Assembly (NCBI GenBank): GCA_040752395.1
Contig: JBFMHD010000069.1
Span: 1-12,429 of the forward strand
Direction of reading: 5' to 3'
DNA: 12,429 nt
Source: JBFMHD01 sp040752395 [NCBI: Candidatus Hydrogenedentota bacterium]
GTDB lineage: Bacteria; JBFMHD01
Shown here: in pieces, positions 1 to 5,996 of the stretch
How the letters are laid out: every line of letters starts with the position of its first letter
Numbering within the stretch: position 1 is the stretch's first letter
Translations under genes and position numbers: made by a program
The notes under the pieces: model-generated
The model's database searches: none
Told to the model about the DNA's origin: nothing
Seen by the model: only the letters and a program-made list of their open reading frames with translations

Positions 1-371
1 TTCGGCTTCTCCACACTCTTTTTTTCTTCTTTAACCCCAGCTTCAGCAGGACTCAACGGAGGACCTTCCTTTTCAACTACATGGCCTGGACCAGCGTCAA
101 ACACAACCAGGTAAGGTACGTTTGGCTTCTTGAGCGCCTCTATACAACCGCTCACATTCAATTTACCTTGCCAGAGCACTTTACCAGTAGCTTTTTCTTT
201 CAACAAAATTTTCACGCCTGCACCTGAAGACCCATCAGAGAAACCTCCTTCCACATATATGGTCCCATCACCATTGTCCTCGATAAACATTATAGGAGTA
301 TGTGCATAAACACGTCCTACAAGTAATAACAGCGATAACCCACTAATAAAACAAATTACAAACTTTTTCAT
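1..371 (-). CDS. Exported protein of the Feo operon (partial, C-terminus off the window)
   Basis: The first 123 codons are visible; the gene runs off the left edge. The start is clear: AGGAGGTGA lies 4 bases before the ATG. Residues 1-22 form a signal peptide (MKK, a hydrophobic stretch, then VYA), so the mature protein would begin HTPIMF, with histidine first. The next 50 residues look like a small beta-sandwich domain (DNGDGTIYVEGGFSDGSS, then a TGKVLW stretch), followed by VVFDAGPGH and a Pro/Glu/Lys-rich linker. The gene starts 26 bases after the feoB stop, so it is probably the last visible gene of the fur-feo transcript. I do not recognise a named family; from memory, similar small exported proteins occur beside metal transporters. 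A periplasmic metal-handling role is inferred from context and the N-terminal His. A C-terminal anchor may exist outside the window. Confidence 0.7.
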   Translation of the reverse strand, partial: MKKFVICFISGLSLLLLVGRVYAHTPIMFIEDNGDGTIYVEGGFSDGSSGAGVKILLKEKATGKVLWQGKLNVSGCIEALKKPNVPYLVVFDAGPGHVVEKEGPPLSPAEAGVKEEKKSVEKP

Positions 372-397
372 AGCTCACCTCCTGCAAAATCTAATTA

Positions 398-3091
398 TTA
401 TGGTATGGTTTTTGTCTTCGGTTGAATCATACCCATTGTTACCATGAATACAATGGCAAGGACATATATACCAAATATCATTTGCATCGCTGAAACATTA
501 AAAAGGGTTCCTATCGTAAACACCAGCGTAGATATTATGAATCCCAAAACAATCGGATATATAGTAGCAAAAAGCATCCATTTTGTACTACCTGTTTCAA
601 CTCGTACCATAAGCAGAGTAGGAATACATGGAGGATACATAGCCATAAACAACATAATTGCCAGCGCATGTAACGGCGTCCAGCCTTTTTCCTTATCAAC
701 TAACGTTTGTTCAAGTTTTTCCTCACTCTCGGCTGATGGTTGATAAATACTTCCTAAAGTTGCTACACTACTTTCTTTAGCAGCAAATGCGCTTATAAGA
801 GCCAAATTTACACGCCAGTTGAACCCCGCAAATTTAGTGATTGGTTCCAAAAATCGGCCTATACGTCCGAGAAAACTTGTAGTGACTACTTCGTCCTTTA
901 TTTCCTTACGTAACATCTTCATTTTTTGTGAAAGTTTCTTGTAGGCTACAGCAACTTCTTTAGCATCTTTATCTATAATTTTGTTCCCTTTGATATTGAC
1001 GCTACCTATCCTTATTATAGCAAAGAACTCATGATTTATATTTTGCCATTTCCGATAGAACTCAGCTTTTAGTTTGGCTCTTTTGTTTTTGTTTTGCGAT
1101 TTATACCAGGTTGATAGAAAAGCTTGTTTATCTTTATTATAGGTTGCAAGATATTTCGTAAACCAGTTCATCTTCTCTTTTTCCAAACTTACTACACCTT
1201 TGTTTGCAATTTTAAAAAATTCAGGGTTCATTATCAAAAATTTATGGTCGATTGCCATCTTTTTTGATTCATCTTCTATACCCATTTCAGCTTTTTTATA
1301 CTTTTGTTCGTATTTGATAAACTCCATTAACCGGGAACCAGCCAAAAAATTCTGGTAAGGATTGTCCTCTCCGCTGGTCCCAAATAATGATCCGATTTCC
1401 TGGTTTTCCTGGTTCTTATAGTACGTACGTCTTTCCTGGTTTAATCCAGGAAAAGTAATAAGAACGTAGACAATTATCATCACAACAGTAACAATGGTTA
1501 TGATCTTTTTGACGAAGAGCCACACTCTCTCAATGGAGCGGCGTAGTATCCCCTGAAAAGTAGGAAGATGATAAGTAGGCATCTCCAGGACAAATGGTGC
1601 TGTTTCCCGTGTTTTGAGCACAGAGATACTTAATAGCTTAGCAACCGGCAAAGCAACAAGAATAGTGATAGTAGCGATAAAAAACATTACCAACCCTTTG
1701 TGCTGGGTAAAGAATATACTTATAAGGAGTACATATAAAGGTATCTTCGCTAAACAGTTCATCAATGGAACAATCATAATTGTTGCCATTCGTGCTCTTT
1801 CATCTTTTATCCCACGACAAGACATAACCCCGGGTATAGCGCACCCACCTACGTATAATCCACCAAGAACCAACGGTAAGATAGATTGTCCATGCAACCC
1901 GAAATATTTGAATATTCGGTCCAGTATAAAAGCCATACGAGCCATATAACCTGTATCCTCTAAGATAGCTATTAAGGCAAAAAGGATTAAGAATATAGGT
2001 ATATAATTCAGTACTGCCATAATGCCATCAATTACACCTAAAGGCAGTGTTCGCCACAATGGGTCAAACACAAACCCGGCTTCAGGAAGTACTGAAGCAA
2101 TAAGATTACGAATACCTGCTAAAACAGGCCAGGTATAATCAGTAAGTTTGTATCCTTGAACTATAGCAAGTTCATACAAAACATAAATAGTTGCTACCAA
2201 GAAAATCGGACCGAAGAATCTATTACAAACGATTCTATCAATTTTATCAGTAAGTGTTCTTCCTAACGGTTTTTTGCGATAAATACATCGTCCGGCAATC
2301 TCTTCAGCAACCCGATAGCGTGCCTGGGCAATAACTTTGTCCAGAGACTTGTTATATAGCCGGGTAAATTGTTCGTTTTCTCTATCAACATCAGCAAGAA
2401 TAGTATCAGCATCCCGGCCGTATTTTTTGACTAATTTTTTAGCTTCAGAATCGTTTTCCATCAATTTTACTGCTAACCACCTTAAAGGATATCTGCTTTC
2501 CTTAATTCCTGGATCTGCCTGTAGTTTGTTCTCTAACCGAGCTAATATTTCTTCTAACTCTTTTCCATAATTAAGACGAATAGGTGAAATTTTCTTTGCT
2601 GCGGCACTATGGATGGCTTCCTGAAGCTCTTTTTTCCCTTTGCTTTTGTTCCCCACAGTGGGTACAACAGGTACTTGTAGCTCGCGCGATAGTGTTTCTA
2701 TATCAATATCAAGACCACGTGCTTTAGCTATATCCATCATGTTTAAAGCGATTACTAGCGGCAAGTCCATTTCAGCCAGTTGAAATGCCAGATAAAGGTT
2801 ACGCTCTAAATTGGACGCGTCTACTACGTCTACCACTACGTCAGGAGCTTCGTGCAACAAAAAGTCTCTTGATACACGTTCTTCCAGGCTATAAGAAGTA
2901 AGACTATAAGTTCCCGGAAGGTCAACTAATTCTAATTTAGTTCCTTTATACCTATAAAAACCTGTTTTCTTTTCAACTGTTATACCGGGATAGTTGGCTA
3001 CGAACTGTCTGGCGCCTGTAAGCATATTGAAAATTGTAGATTTACCTGAATTAGGTTGTCCTCCTACTGCTACTATTATTTTTTCGTTCAT
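398..3091 (-). CDS. feoB: Ferrous iron transport protein B (FeoB) with a long insert
   Basis: Inner-membrane Fe(II) transporter with an N-terminal G domain. Visible G motifs are GQPNSGKS (residues 11-18), PGIT (35-38), DLPG (57-60) and NMMD (117-120). A helical GDI-like segment reaches to about residue 285. Two Gate (nucleoside-recognition) halves follow, with family cysteines in GGCAIPGVMSCR (C417), MNCLAKIPLY (C446) and YPPCIPTL (C822). The last membrane helices lie near 838-890. At 897 residues it is longer than E. coli FeoB (773). Most of the excess is a Lys/Glu-rich soluble segment at about 549-740, between the membrane helix at 525-548 and the GRIGRFLEPI segment; by homology it should face the periplasm. 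The start codon overlaps the feoA stop as ATGA, implying translational coupling, with GAGG about 10 bases upstream. Identity is secure; the role of the insert is unknown. Confidence 0.97.
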   Translation of the reverse strand: MNEKIIVAVGGQPNSGKSTIFNMLTGARQFVANYPGITVEKKTGFYRYKGTKLELVDLPGTYSLTSYSLEERVSRDFLLHEAPDVVVDVVDASNLERNLYLAFQLAEMDLPLVIALNMMDIAKARGLDIDIETLSRELQVPVVPTVGNKSKGKKELQEAIHSAAAKKISPIRLNYGKELEEILARLENKLQADPGIKESRYPLRWLAVKLMENDSEAKKLVKKYGRDADTILADVDRENEQFTRLYNKSLDKVIAQARYRVAEEIAGRCIYRKKPLGRTLTDKIDRIVCNRFFGPIFLVATIYVLYELAIVQGYKLTDYTWPVLAGIRNLIASVLPEAGFVFDPLWRTLPLGVIDGIMAVLNYIPIFLILFALIAILEDTGYMARMAFILDRIFKYFGLHGQSILPLVLGGLYVGGCAIPGVMSCRGIKDERARMATIMIVPLMNCLAKIPLYVLLISIFFTQHKGLVMFFIATITILVALPVAKLLSISVLKTRETAPFVLEMPTYHLPTFQGILRRSIERVWLFVKKIITIVTVVMIIVYVLITFPGLNQERRTYYKNQENQEIGSLFGTSGEDNPYQNFLAGSRLMEFIKYEQKYKKAEMGIEDESKKMAIDHKFLIMNPEFFKIANKGVVSLEKEKMNWFTKYLATYNKDKQAFLSTWYKSQNKNKRAKLKAEFYRKWQNINHEFFAIIRIGSVNIKGNKIIDKDAKEVAVAYKKLSQKMKMLRKEIKDEVVTTSFLGRIGRFLEPITKFAGFNWRVNLALISAFAAKESSVATLGSIYQPSAESEEKLEQTLVDKEKGWTPLHALAIMLFMAMYPPCIPTLLMVRVETGSTKWMLFATIYPIVLGFIISTLVFTIGTLFNVSAMQMIFGIYVLAIVFMVTMGMIQPKTKTIP

Positions 3092-3312
3092 AACAATTCT
3101 ACCTCTACACCTTTGGCTTCAGCGTGACGTACACCAACATGTGTTCCCCGTATTAAAAGATCAACCGGGTCCGCTAACGGTGCATTACGAATTACTGTTA
3201 TTTTTGTACCGGAAATAAATCCCATATCTGATAAACGTTGTCCGGTTACTCCGCCTAATTTTACATCAATAATTCTGCATTCCTGACCGGGTTTCACATC
3301 ATCTAATGTCAT
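3088..3312 (-). CDS. feoA: Ferrous iron transport protein A (FeoA)
   Basis: Small SH3-like cytoplasmic protein that works with FeoB. It has the usual FeoA pattern: an opening TLDDVKPGQ, the core QRLSDMGFISGTKITVI, then a final strand HAEAKGVEVELL. I place the start at 3312 (74 residues). That ATG has GGAG 9 bases upstream and gives a typical FeoA N-terminus. An in-frame ATG at 3327 would add MERRK but has no convincing Shine-Dalgarno at normal distance. The stop overlaps the feoB start by four bases (ATGA), so the two proteins are probably made in a coupled way. It lies about 50 bases after the gene for the larger FeoA-domain fusion protein, so the operon encodes two FeoA-type domains. Confidence 0.93.
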   Translation of the reverse strand: MTLDDVKPGQECRIIDVKLGGVTGQRLSDMGFISGTKITVIRNAPLADPVDLLIRGTHVGVRHAEAKGVEVELL

Positions 3313-3364
3313 TTTTCTTCTCTCCATTTTATAACCAGCTTCTCAAAATAAGAAAGCTGAGTGG

Positions 3365-4093
3365 TCAGTATAGATGTTTAAACCATCCTCGACGATGTCG
3401 ATGACGATGCTGCCAGCGTTTTTCAACCAAAGGAATAACTTTAATATTCTTAGCTCTATCAAAATCTATACTGATACGGCCATCTTTAGCAGCTAACAAT
3501 ATAGGCCCATTAGCAATTTTGGTCACTACTTCAACGATCGAACCTACCCAAATTCCCATATCCGTTAAACGAGTTGAATATTCATCTTTGATATAACCTA
3601 TCTGTCCTGAGACATCTTTAGTATGCTCATCTAATTCTTTTATATGCGTAATCATTTCTCTATAACCCGGGCATTCTTTATTCACATTCAAGTCACCACA
3701 CATATGTTTTATATCATTATGCATATGAGCGATGTCTTTTATTATATGCTCAATATCCTCCCTCGCGTCTTTATCAGTATCAAGAGTCACAACCTGTGCT
3801 CTTGTATTTGGTGGAATCAAACTCAGTGGGACAGGGCTTGATGGATTCGGATTTGTATACAGTTGTTCGTTATTTGATGGCAACCCTGTAAAATGTATGG
3901 TCTCAAGGTGATCCGTATGCTCAAGCAGATTATGGATATGTCCATCCACATCATTTATGTGGACAATCATTTCCTGGTACCATTTACAATCCTTACACTC
4001 AGTAAGAAATTTTGTAATGTGTTCCACATCTTTGTGGATATGGTTGAGGATTTCCTTTAGATGTAATATATTCTCTCTTAAGCTAGCCATCAT
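3365..4093 (-). CDS. His-rich tandem-module protein with C-terminal FeoA-like domain
   Basis: A 242-residue protein in three visible parts. Residues 8-54 and 113-159 are two copies of one helical module. They align without gaps at an offset of 105 residues, with about 16 identities over 45 positions. All six histidines of the pattern (H11, H18, H20, H25, H45, H52 against H116, H123, H125, H130, H150, H157), one Cys (C36/C141) and the YxEMI segment are kept. A Pro/Asn-rich linker (about 70-105) separates them. Residues 174-220 are FeoA-like (RLTDMGIWVGSIVEVV, then GRISIDF), and the tail is basic and His-rich (HRHRHRR). It lies between fur and feoA. Inference: an iron-binding accessory or sensor for FeoB, perhaps a four-helix metal site. 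A GGAG lies 5 bases before the first ATG and 8 before the second (4090), so either may be the start. The N-terminal module matches no family I know. Confidence 0.85.
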   Translation of the reverse strand: MMASLRENILHLKEILNHIHKDVEHITKFLTECKDCKWYQEMIVHINDVDGHIHNLLEHTDHLETIHFTGLPSNNEQLYTNPNPSSPVPLSLIPPNTRAQVVTLDTDKDAREDIEHIIKDIAHMHNDIKHMCGDLNVNKECPGYREMITHIKELDEHTKDVSGQIGYIKDEYSTRLTDMGIWVGSIVEVVTKIANGPILLAAKDGRISIDFDRAKNIKVIPLVEKRWQHRHRHRRGWFKHLY

Positions 4094-4131
4094 TTCATCT
4101 CCGGGTACCTTCTTCAGTCACCTCCAACAAT

Positions 4132-4154
4132 TTGCAATTGAAACGCAATCGCAA
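4132..4154. promoter_or_regulatory. Inverted repeat (9-5-9) between fur and the FeoA-fusion gene; candidate operator/promoter
   Basis: TTGCAATTG and CAATCGCAA are separated by AAACG and pair at 8 of 9 positions. On the minus strand a TTGATA (4160-4165) and a weaker TTCAAT (4137-4142) lie 17 bases apart, so the repeat would sit over the spacer and -10 of a possible second promoter for the feo genes. The arm-spacer geometry (5-base centre) resembles the palindrome before fur, but the arm sequence differs. Which regulator binds, if any, is unknown. Confidence 0.4.
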
Positions 4155-4170
4155 TAAACTATCAAAAAAA

Positions 4171-4596
4171 TTACCTACATTTAATACATAATCCCTTTAT
4201 ACTCAATCTGTGTTCTACTGGTTCGAAATCGTATTTCTTGCAAATTCCCATCTGCAACTTTTCTATCCTCTCCTCGCTGAATTCAATGATTCTACCACAT
4301 TTGGTACATATAAGATGGTCATGGTGAGTATGTCCATAAGTATACTCGTAGTAATTTTTATTAAAGCTTCCTAACGATCTCTGGATAACTTTTGTTTCCA
4401 CAAGAATAGGCATGGTGCGATATACTGTGGCACGTGAAATATTAAGTCCCTTTTTACATAACTTTTCATAAAGTTCATCAACATTAAAATGGTCACGAGT
4501 TGCGAATACTTCTTTGAGGACCAATTCTCTCGAAGGTGTAAATTTAAGATTGTTTCTCTTCAAATATTCTTTAAATTTTTCTAACAGCTCTTCCAT
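4171..4596 (-). CDS. fur: Fur-family metal-dependent transcriptional repressor
   Basis: A 141-residue Fur-family protein of normal length. The N-terminal winged helix covers about residues 5-85, with recognition-helix residues ISRATVYRTM at 53-62. The metal-binding dimerisation domain carries HHDH (91-94) and two structural zinc pairs, CTKC (97-100) and CIKC (137-140). Its position directly before FeoA and FeoB genes, and a Fur-box-like palindrome in its own leader, support iron-responsive Fur with autoregulation. A PerR or Zur identity cannot be excluded from sequence alone. The Shine-Dalgarno is poor (GGCGGGA about 7 bases upstream). The stop lies 77 bases before the FeoA-fusion gene, so read-through into the feo genes is plausible. 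Confidence 0.92.
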   Translation of the reverse strand: MEELLEKFKEYLKRNNLKFTPSRELVLKEVFATRDHFNVDELYEKLCKKGLNISRATVYRTMPILVETKVIQRSLGSFNKNYYEYTYGHTHHDHLICTKCGRIIEFSEERIEKLQMGICKKYDFEPVEHRLSIKGLCIKCR

Positions 4597-4614
4597 ATAT
4601 CATCCCGCCTACAA

Positions 4615-4633
4615 AATGAGATTGTTTCTCATT
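4615..4633 (-). promoter_or_regulatory. Fur-box-like operator before fur
   Basis: AATGAGA-TTGTT-TCTCATT is a perfect 7-5-7 inverted repeat. On the minus strand it is preceded by ATGATAATGAG, which contains the GATAAT unit of the Fur consensus. It begins a few bases after the expected transcription start of fur, a position where a repressor would block initiation or early elongation. Confidence 0.65.
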
Positions 4634-4642
4634 ATCATTCAT

Positions 4643-4670
4643 ATTATAATTATTTTTTCCCCTTTGTCAA
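4643..4670 (-). promoter_or_regulatory. Promoter of fur (consensus sigma-70 type)
   Basis: On the minus strand TTGACA (4665-4670) and TATAAT (4643-4648) are separated by 16 bases; both match the consensus fully. Directly upstream lie A-tracts of 8 and 16 bases, resembling an UP element. Transcription should start near 4636, next to the palindrome at 4615-4633. Confidence 0.75.
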
Positions 4671-4681
4671 GTTTTTTTTCA

Positions 4682-4697
4682 TTTTTTTTTTTTTTTT
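4682..4697. repeat. Homopolymer T16 tract followed by GTGTGTG
   Basis: A 16-base T run with a short GT repeat after it, about 12 bases upstream of the fur -35 box as transcribed. Such a tract may vary in length by slippage. In this position it could act as a bent A-tract or UP element for fur. Sequencing error in length is possible. Confidence 0.6.
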
Positions 4698-4835
4698 GTG
4701 TGTGATTCAGACAGTAGTGGCAGTTTGCGGCAGAAAATATACTCCACCATAGCTGATTTTTTAAATAGAGAGAAAATATTAATCGTCTTCGCACCAGGCT
4801 CTTGTAGTGTTAGCAGTATATAACTATATTCATTT

Positions 4836-4919
4836 ATACTGCTCCCCGTTTGTCGAGACACTTTTTAGTAAATTTTCGGCACATTTTGACCTGACCATTC
4901 TAATCAGGGGAGCAGTATA
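4836..4919. mobile_element. MITE-like element, copy 1
   Basis: An 84-base element bounded by a perfect 13-base inverted repeat: TATACTGCTCCCC (4835-4847) and GGGGAGCAGTATA (4907-4919). The interior contains GTTTGTCGAGAC and GGCACATTTTGACC and has no coding capacity. Bases 4840-4919 match copy 2 (5717-5796) at 78 of 80 positions. Another AGCAGTATA at 4812-4820 lies just before it and may be an older end fragment. The family of the parent element is not recognised. Confidence 0.75.
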
Positions 4920-5017
4920 CATCCTTATCTACAAAACTTGCTACCCTTTATTTTTTAAGGAGACTTTTTCAACACTCTCTTTTGATATCAAACTTTAAAT
5001 AAGGTTTAAAAAATCAT

Positions 5018-5046
5018 TTGAAATAATACTAATAATGTTGTATAAT
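5018..5046 (+). promoter_or_regulatory. Promoter of the PIN-domain gene, predicted leaderless transcript
   Basis: TTGAAA (5018-5023) and TATAAT (5041-5046) are separated by 17 bases. The start expected 6-7 bases after the -10 falls at about 5053, and the ATG is at 5054. No Shine-Dalgarno is present, so the PIN gene is probably translated from an mRNA with almost no leader. Confidence 0.65.
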
Positions 5047-5053
5047 TTAATAT

Positions 5054-5533
5054 ATGAAAAGAAAAGTTTATATTGAAACCACTATTCCGAGTTATTATAT
5101 TTCGAGAGAAAGCCATGATATAATAATTCGGGCACACCAGAAAATTACTAAAAACTGGTGGAATAATTATAAAGCAAATTATGACTTATTTATTTCAGAT
5201 GCAGTTTCTGAAGAGATGTCAAAAGGTGATATTGCTTTAGCAGAAAAAAGAGTCAAATTAATTGAAGGTATTACGATTCTGCATACCTCAAAAGATGTTG
5301 AAAGATTAGCAATAACATATGCAAAGCAGTTTAAGTTTCCAAAAGAGAAATATTTTGATTGTATTCATATAGCACATACGGTTATTTATCAACTTGATAT
5401 TTTATTAACGTGGAATTGTACTCATTTAGCAAATGTAGAAACCAAGATTAAACTATTTAATTTTAATCAAAAGAATCATTTAAAAGTTCCAATTATTTGC
5501 AGTCCCGAAGAACTTATCGGAGGTGAAATATAA
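5054..5533 (+). CDS. PIN-domain protein, VapC-like candidate toxin ribonuclease
   Basis: A 159-residue single-domain protein of the PIN nuclease superfamily. Visible features are the opening strand KVYIETTIPSYY (acidic E8), an SDAVSEEMSKGD segment (49-60) with conserved acid, FDCIHIAHT (about 100-108) with the family Asp, and LLTWNCTHLAN (about 117-127), typical of one VapC-like subfamily in which Asn replaces Asp in the last motif. It ends with CSPEELIG. Members of this superfamily usually cleave RNA as toxins. The gene is the only large plus-strand gene in the window, lies between two copies of a MITE-like repeat, and overlaps its small partner by one base (TAATG). It is more A+T-rich than most neighbours. 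A toxin role is inferred from the family and the paired small gene. Confidence 0.85.
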   Translation: MKRKVYIETTIPSYYISRESHDIIIRAHQKITKNWWNNYKANYDLFISDAVSEEMSKGDIALAEKRVKLIEGITILHTSKDVERLAITYAKQFKFPKEKYFDCIHIAHTVIYQLDILLTWNCTHLANVETKIKLFNFNQKNHLKVPIICSPEELIGGEI

Positions 5534-5703
5534 TGAAAGATATTATCGTCGAAGAAGTGAGAAAAAACAGGCTGGAAATTTCTAAAAAATTTAACTTCAG
5601 CATTAAAGAATATTGTGAATACTTAAGAGGTAAAGCGCACACATATAAAAATATCTATATAAAAAAATCTAACGGTAAGAAAAAAATTGCAATAGCGGTT
5701 TGA
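5533..5703 (+). CDS. Small partner of the PIN gene, candidate antitoxin
   Basis: A 56-codon gene starting at the ATG that shares one base with the PIN stop codon. GGAGGTGA ends 6 bases before the start, a much stronger ribosome site than that of the PIN gene. The product opens MKDIIVEEVRKNR, predicted helical, followed by FNFSIKEYCEYLR and a basic Lys-rich tail (Lys-Lys-Ser-Asn-Gly-Lys-Lys-Lys). This resembles small proteins that, as I recall, often follow PIN genes of this subfamily, with an IVEEVR start and a short helical body. No DNA-binding fold is evident. Inference: a neutralising antitoxin in toxin-first gene order; the basic tail might touch RNA or DNA. Confidence 0.75.
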   Translation: MKDIIVEEVRKNRLEISKKFNFSIKEYCEYLRGKAHTYKNIYIKKSNGKKKIAIAV

Positions 5704-5716
5704 ATATTCCTTGTAG

Positions 5717-5796
5717 TGCTCCCTGTTTGTCGAGACATTTTTTAGTAAATTTTCGGCACATTTTGACCTGACCATTCTAATCAGGGGAGCAGTATA
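5717..5796. mobile_element. MITE-like element, copy 2 (left end decayed)
   Basis: Matches 4840-4919 in the same orientation with two differences, both C in copy 1 and T in copy 2. The right end GGGGAGCAGTATA is intact. The left outer bases read TGTAG instead of TATAC, so the terminal inverted repeat is damaged. The 9-mer CTTGTAGTG at its left border (5710-5718) also occurs at 4801-4809, close to copy 1. The two copies are direct repeats 877 bases apart and enclose the PIN cassette. Confidence 0.75.
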
Positions 5797-5858
5797 AAAG
5801 CATCTCAGCTAACAAACATCTACATCCGTATGCAAAGTATAATGCAGGTATTCACAGA

Positions 5859-5996
5859 ATGTCGCCGAGCAAACAATTATTACGTGCCAGGTTAATAAGA
5901 AAGACAAGTTCCACAGACCAATTTGACGAAAAACAACAGGTCTTCAATGAGCAATTGATGTGGAAGCAAAAGCAAGAAGGCAGTAAAAATAGCTGA
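5859..5996 (+). pseudogene. Possible C-terminal relic of an unknown gene
   Basis: An open frame reaches from the right end of copy 2 to a TGA at 5994. It includes a basic stretch, HPYAKYNAGIHRMSPSKQ, that looks protein-like and resembles the tail style of some transposases. Only an ATG at 5859 (45 codons) is available and there is no Shine-Dalgarno. Its end overlaps the 3' end of the minus-strand siroheme-decarboxylase-type gene. It could be the stump of a gene disrupted when the island formed, or chance. Confidence 0.25.

Noticed and set aside
3328-3360. Weak hairpin (AGCTT...AAGCT) between the FeoA-fusion gene and feoA
   Set aside because: Only five contiguous pairs with a bulge and no T-run; not enough for a terminator or attenuator.
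4737-4819. Plus-strand peptide (FLNREKILIVFAPGS) faintly like the YjbQ segment FVNKEKI...VFIPGS
   Set aside because: The match is short and needs a gap, and nothing before or after it continues the family; probably chance.
4679-4861. Minus-strand 60-codon frame ending in a Lys run
   Set aside because: Its C-terminus is just the T16 tract read in reverse and it spans the border of the MITE-like element; no Shine-Dalgarno.
4836-5796. Repeats considered as a CRISPR array
   Set aside because: Only two copies, 877 bases apart, with terminal inverted repeats and genes between them.
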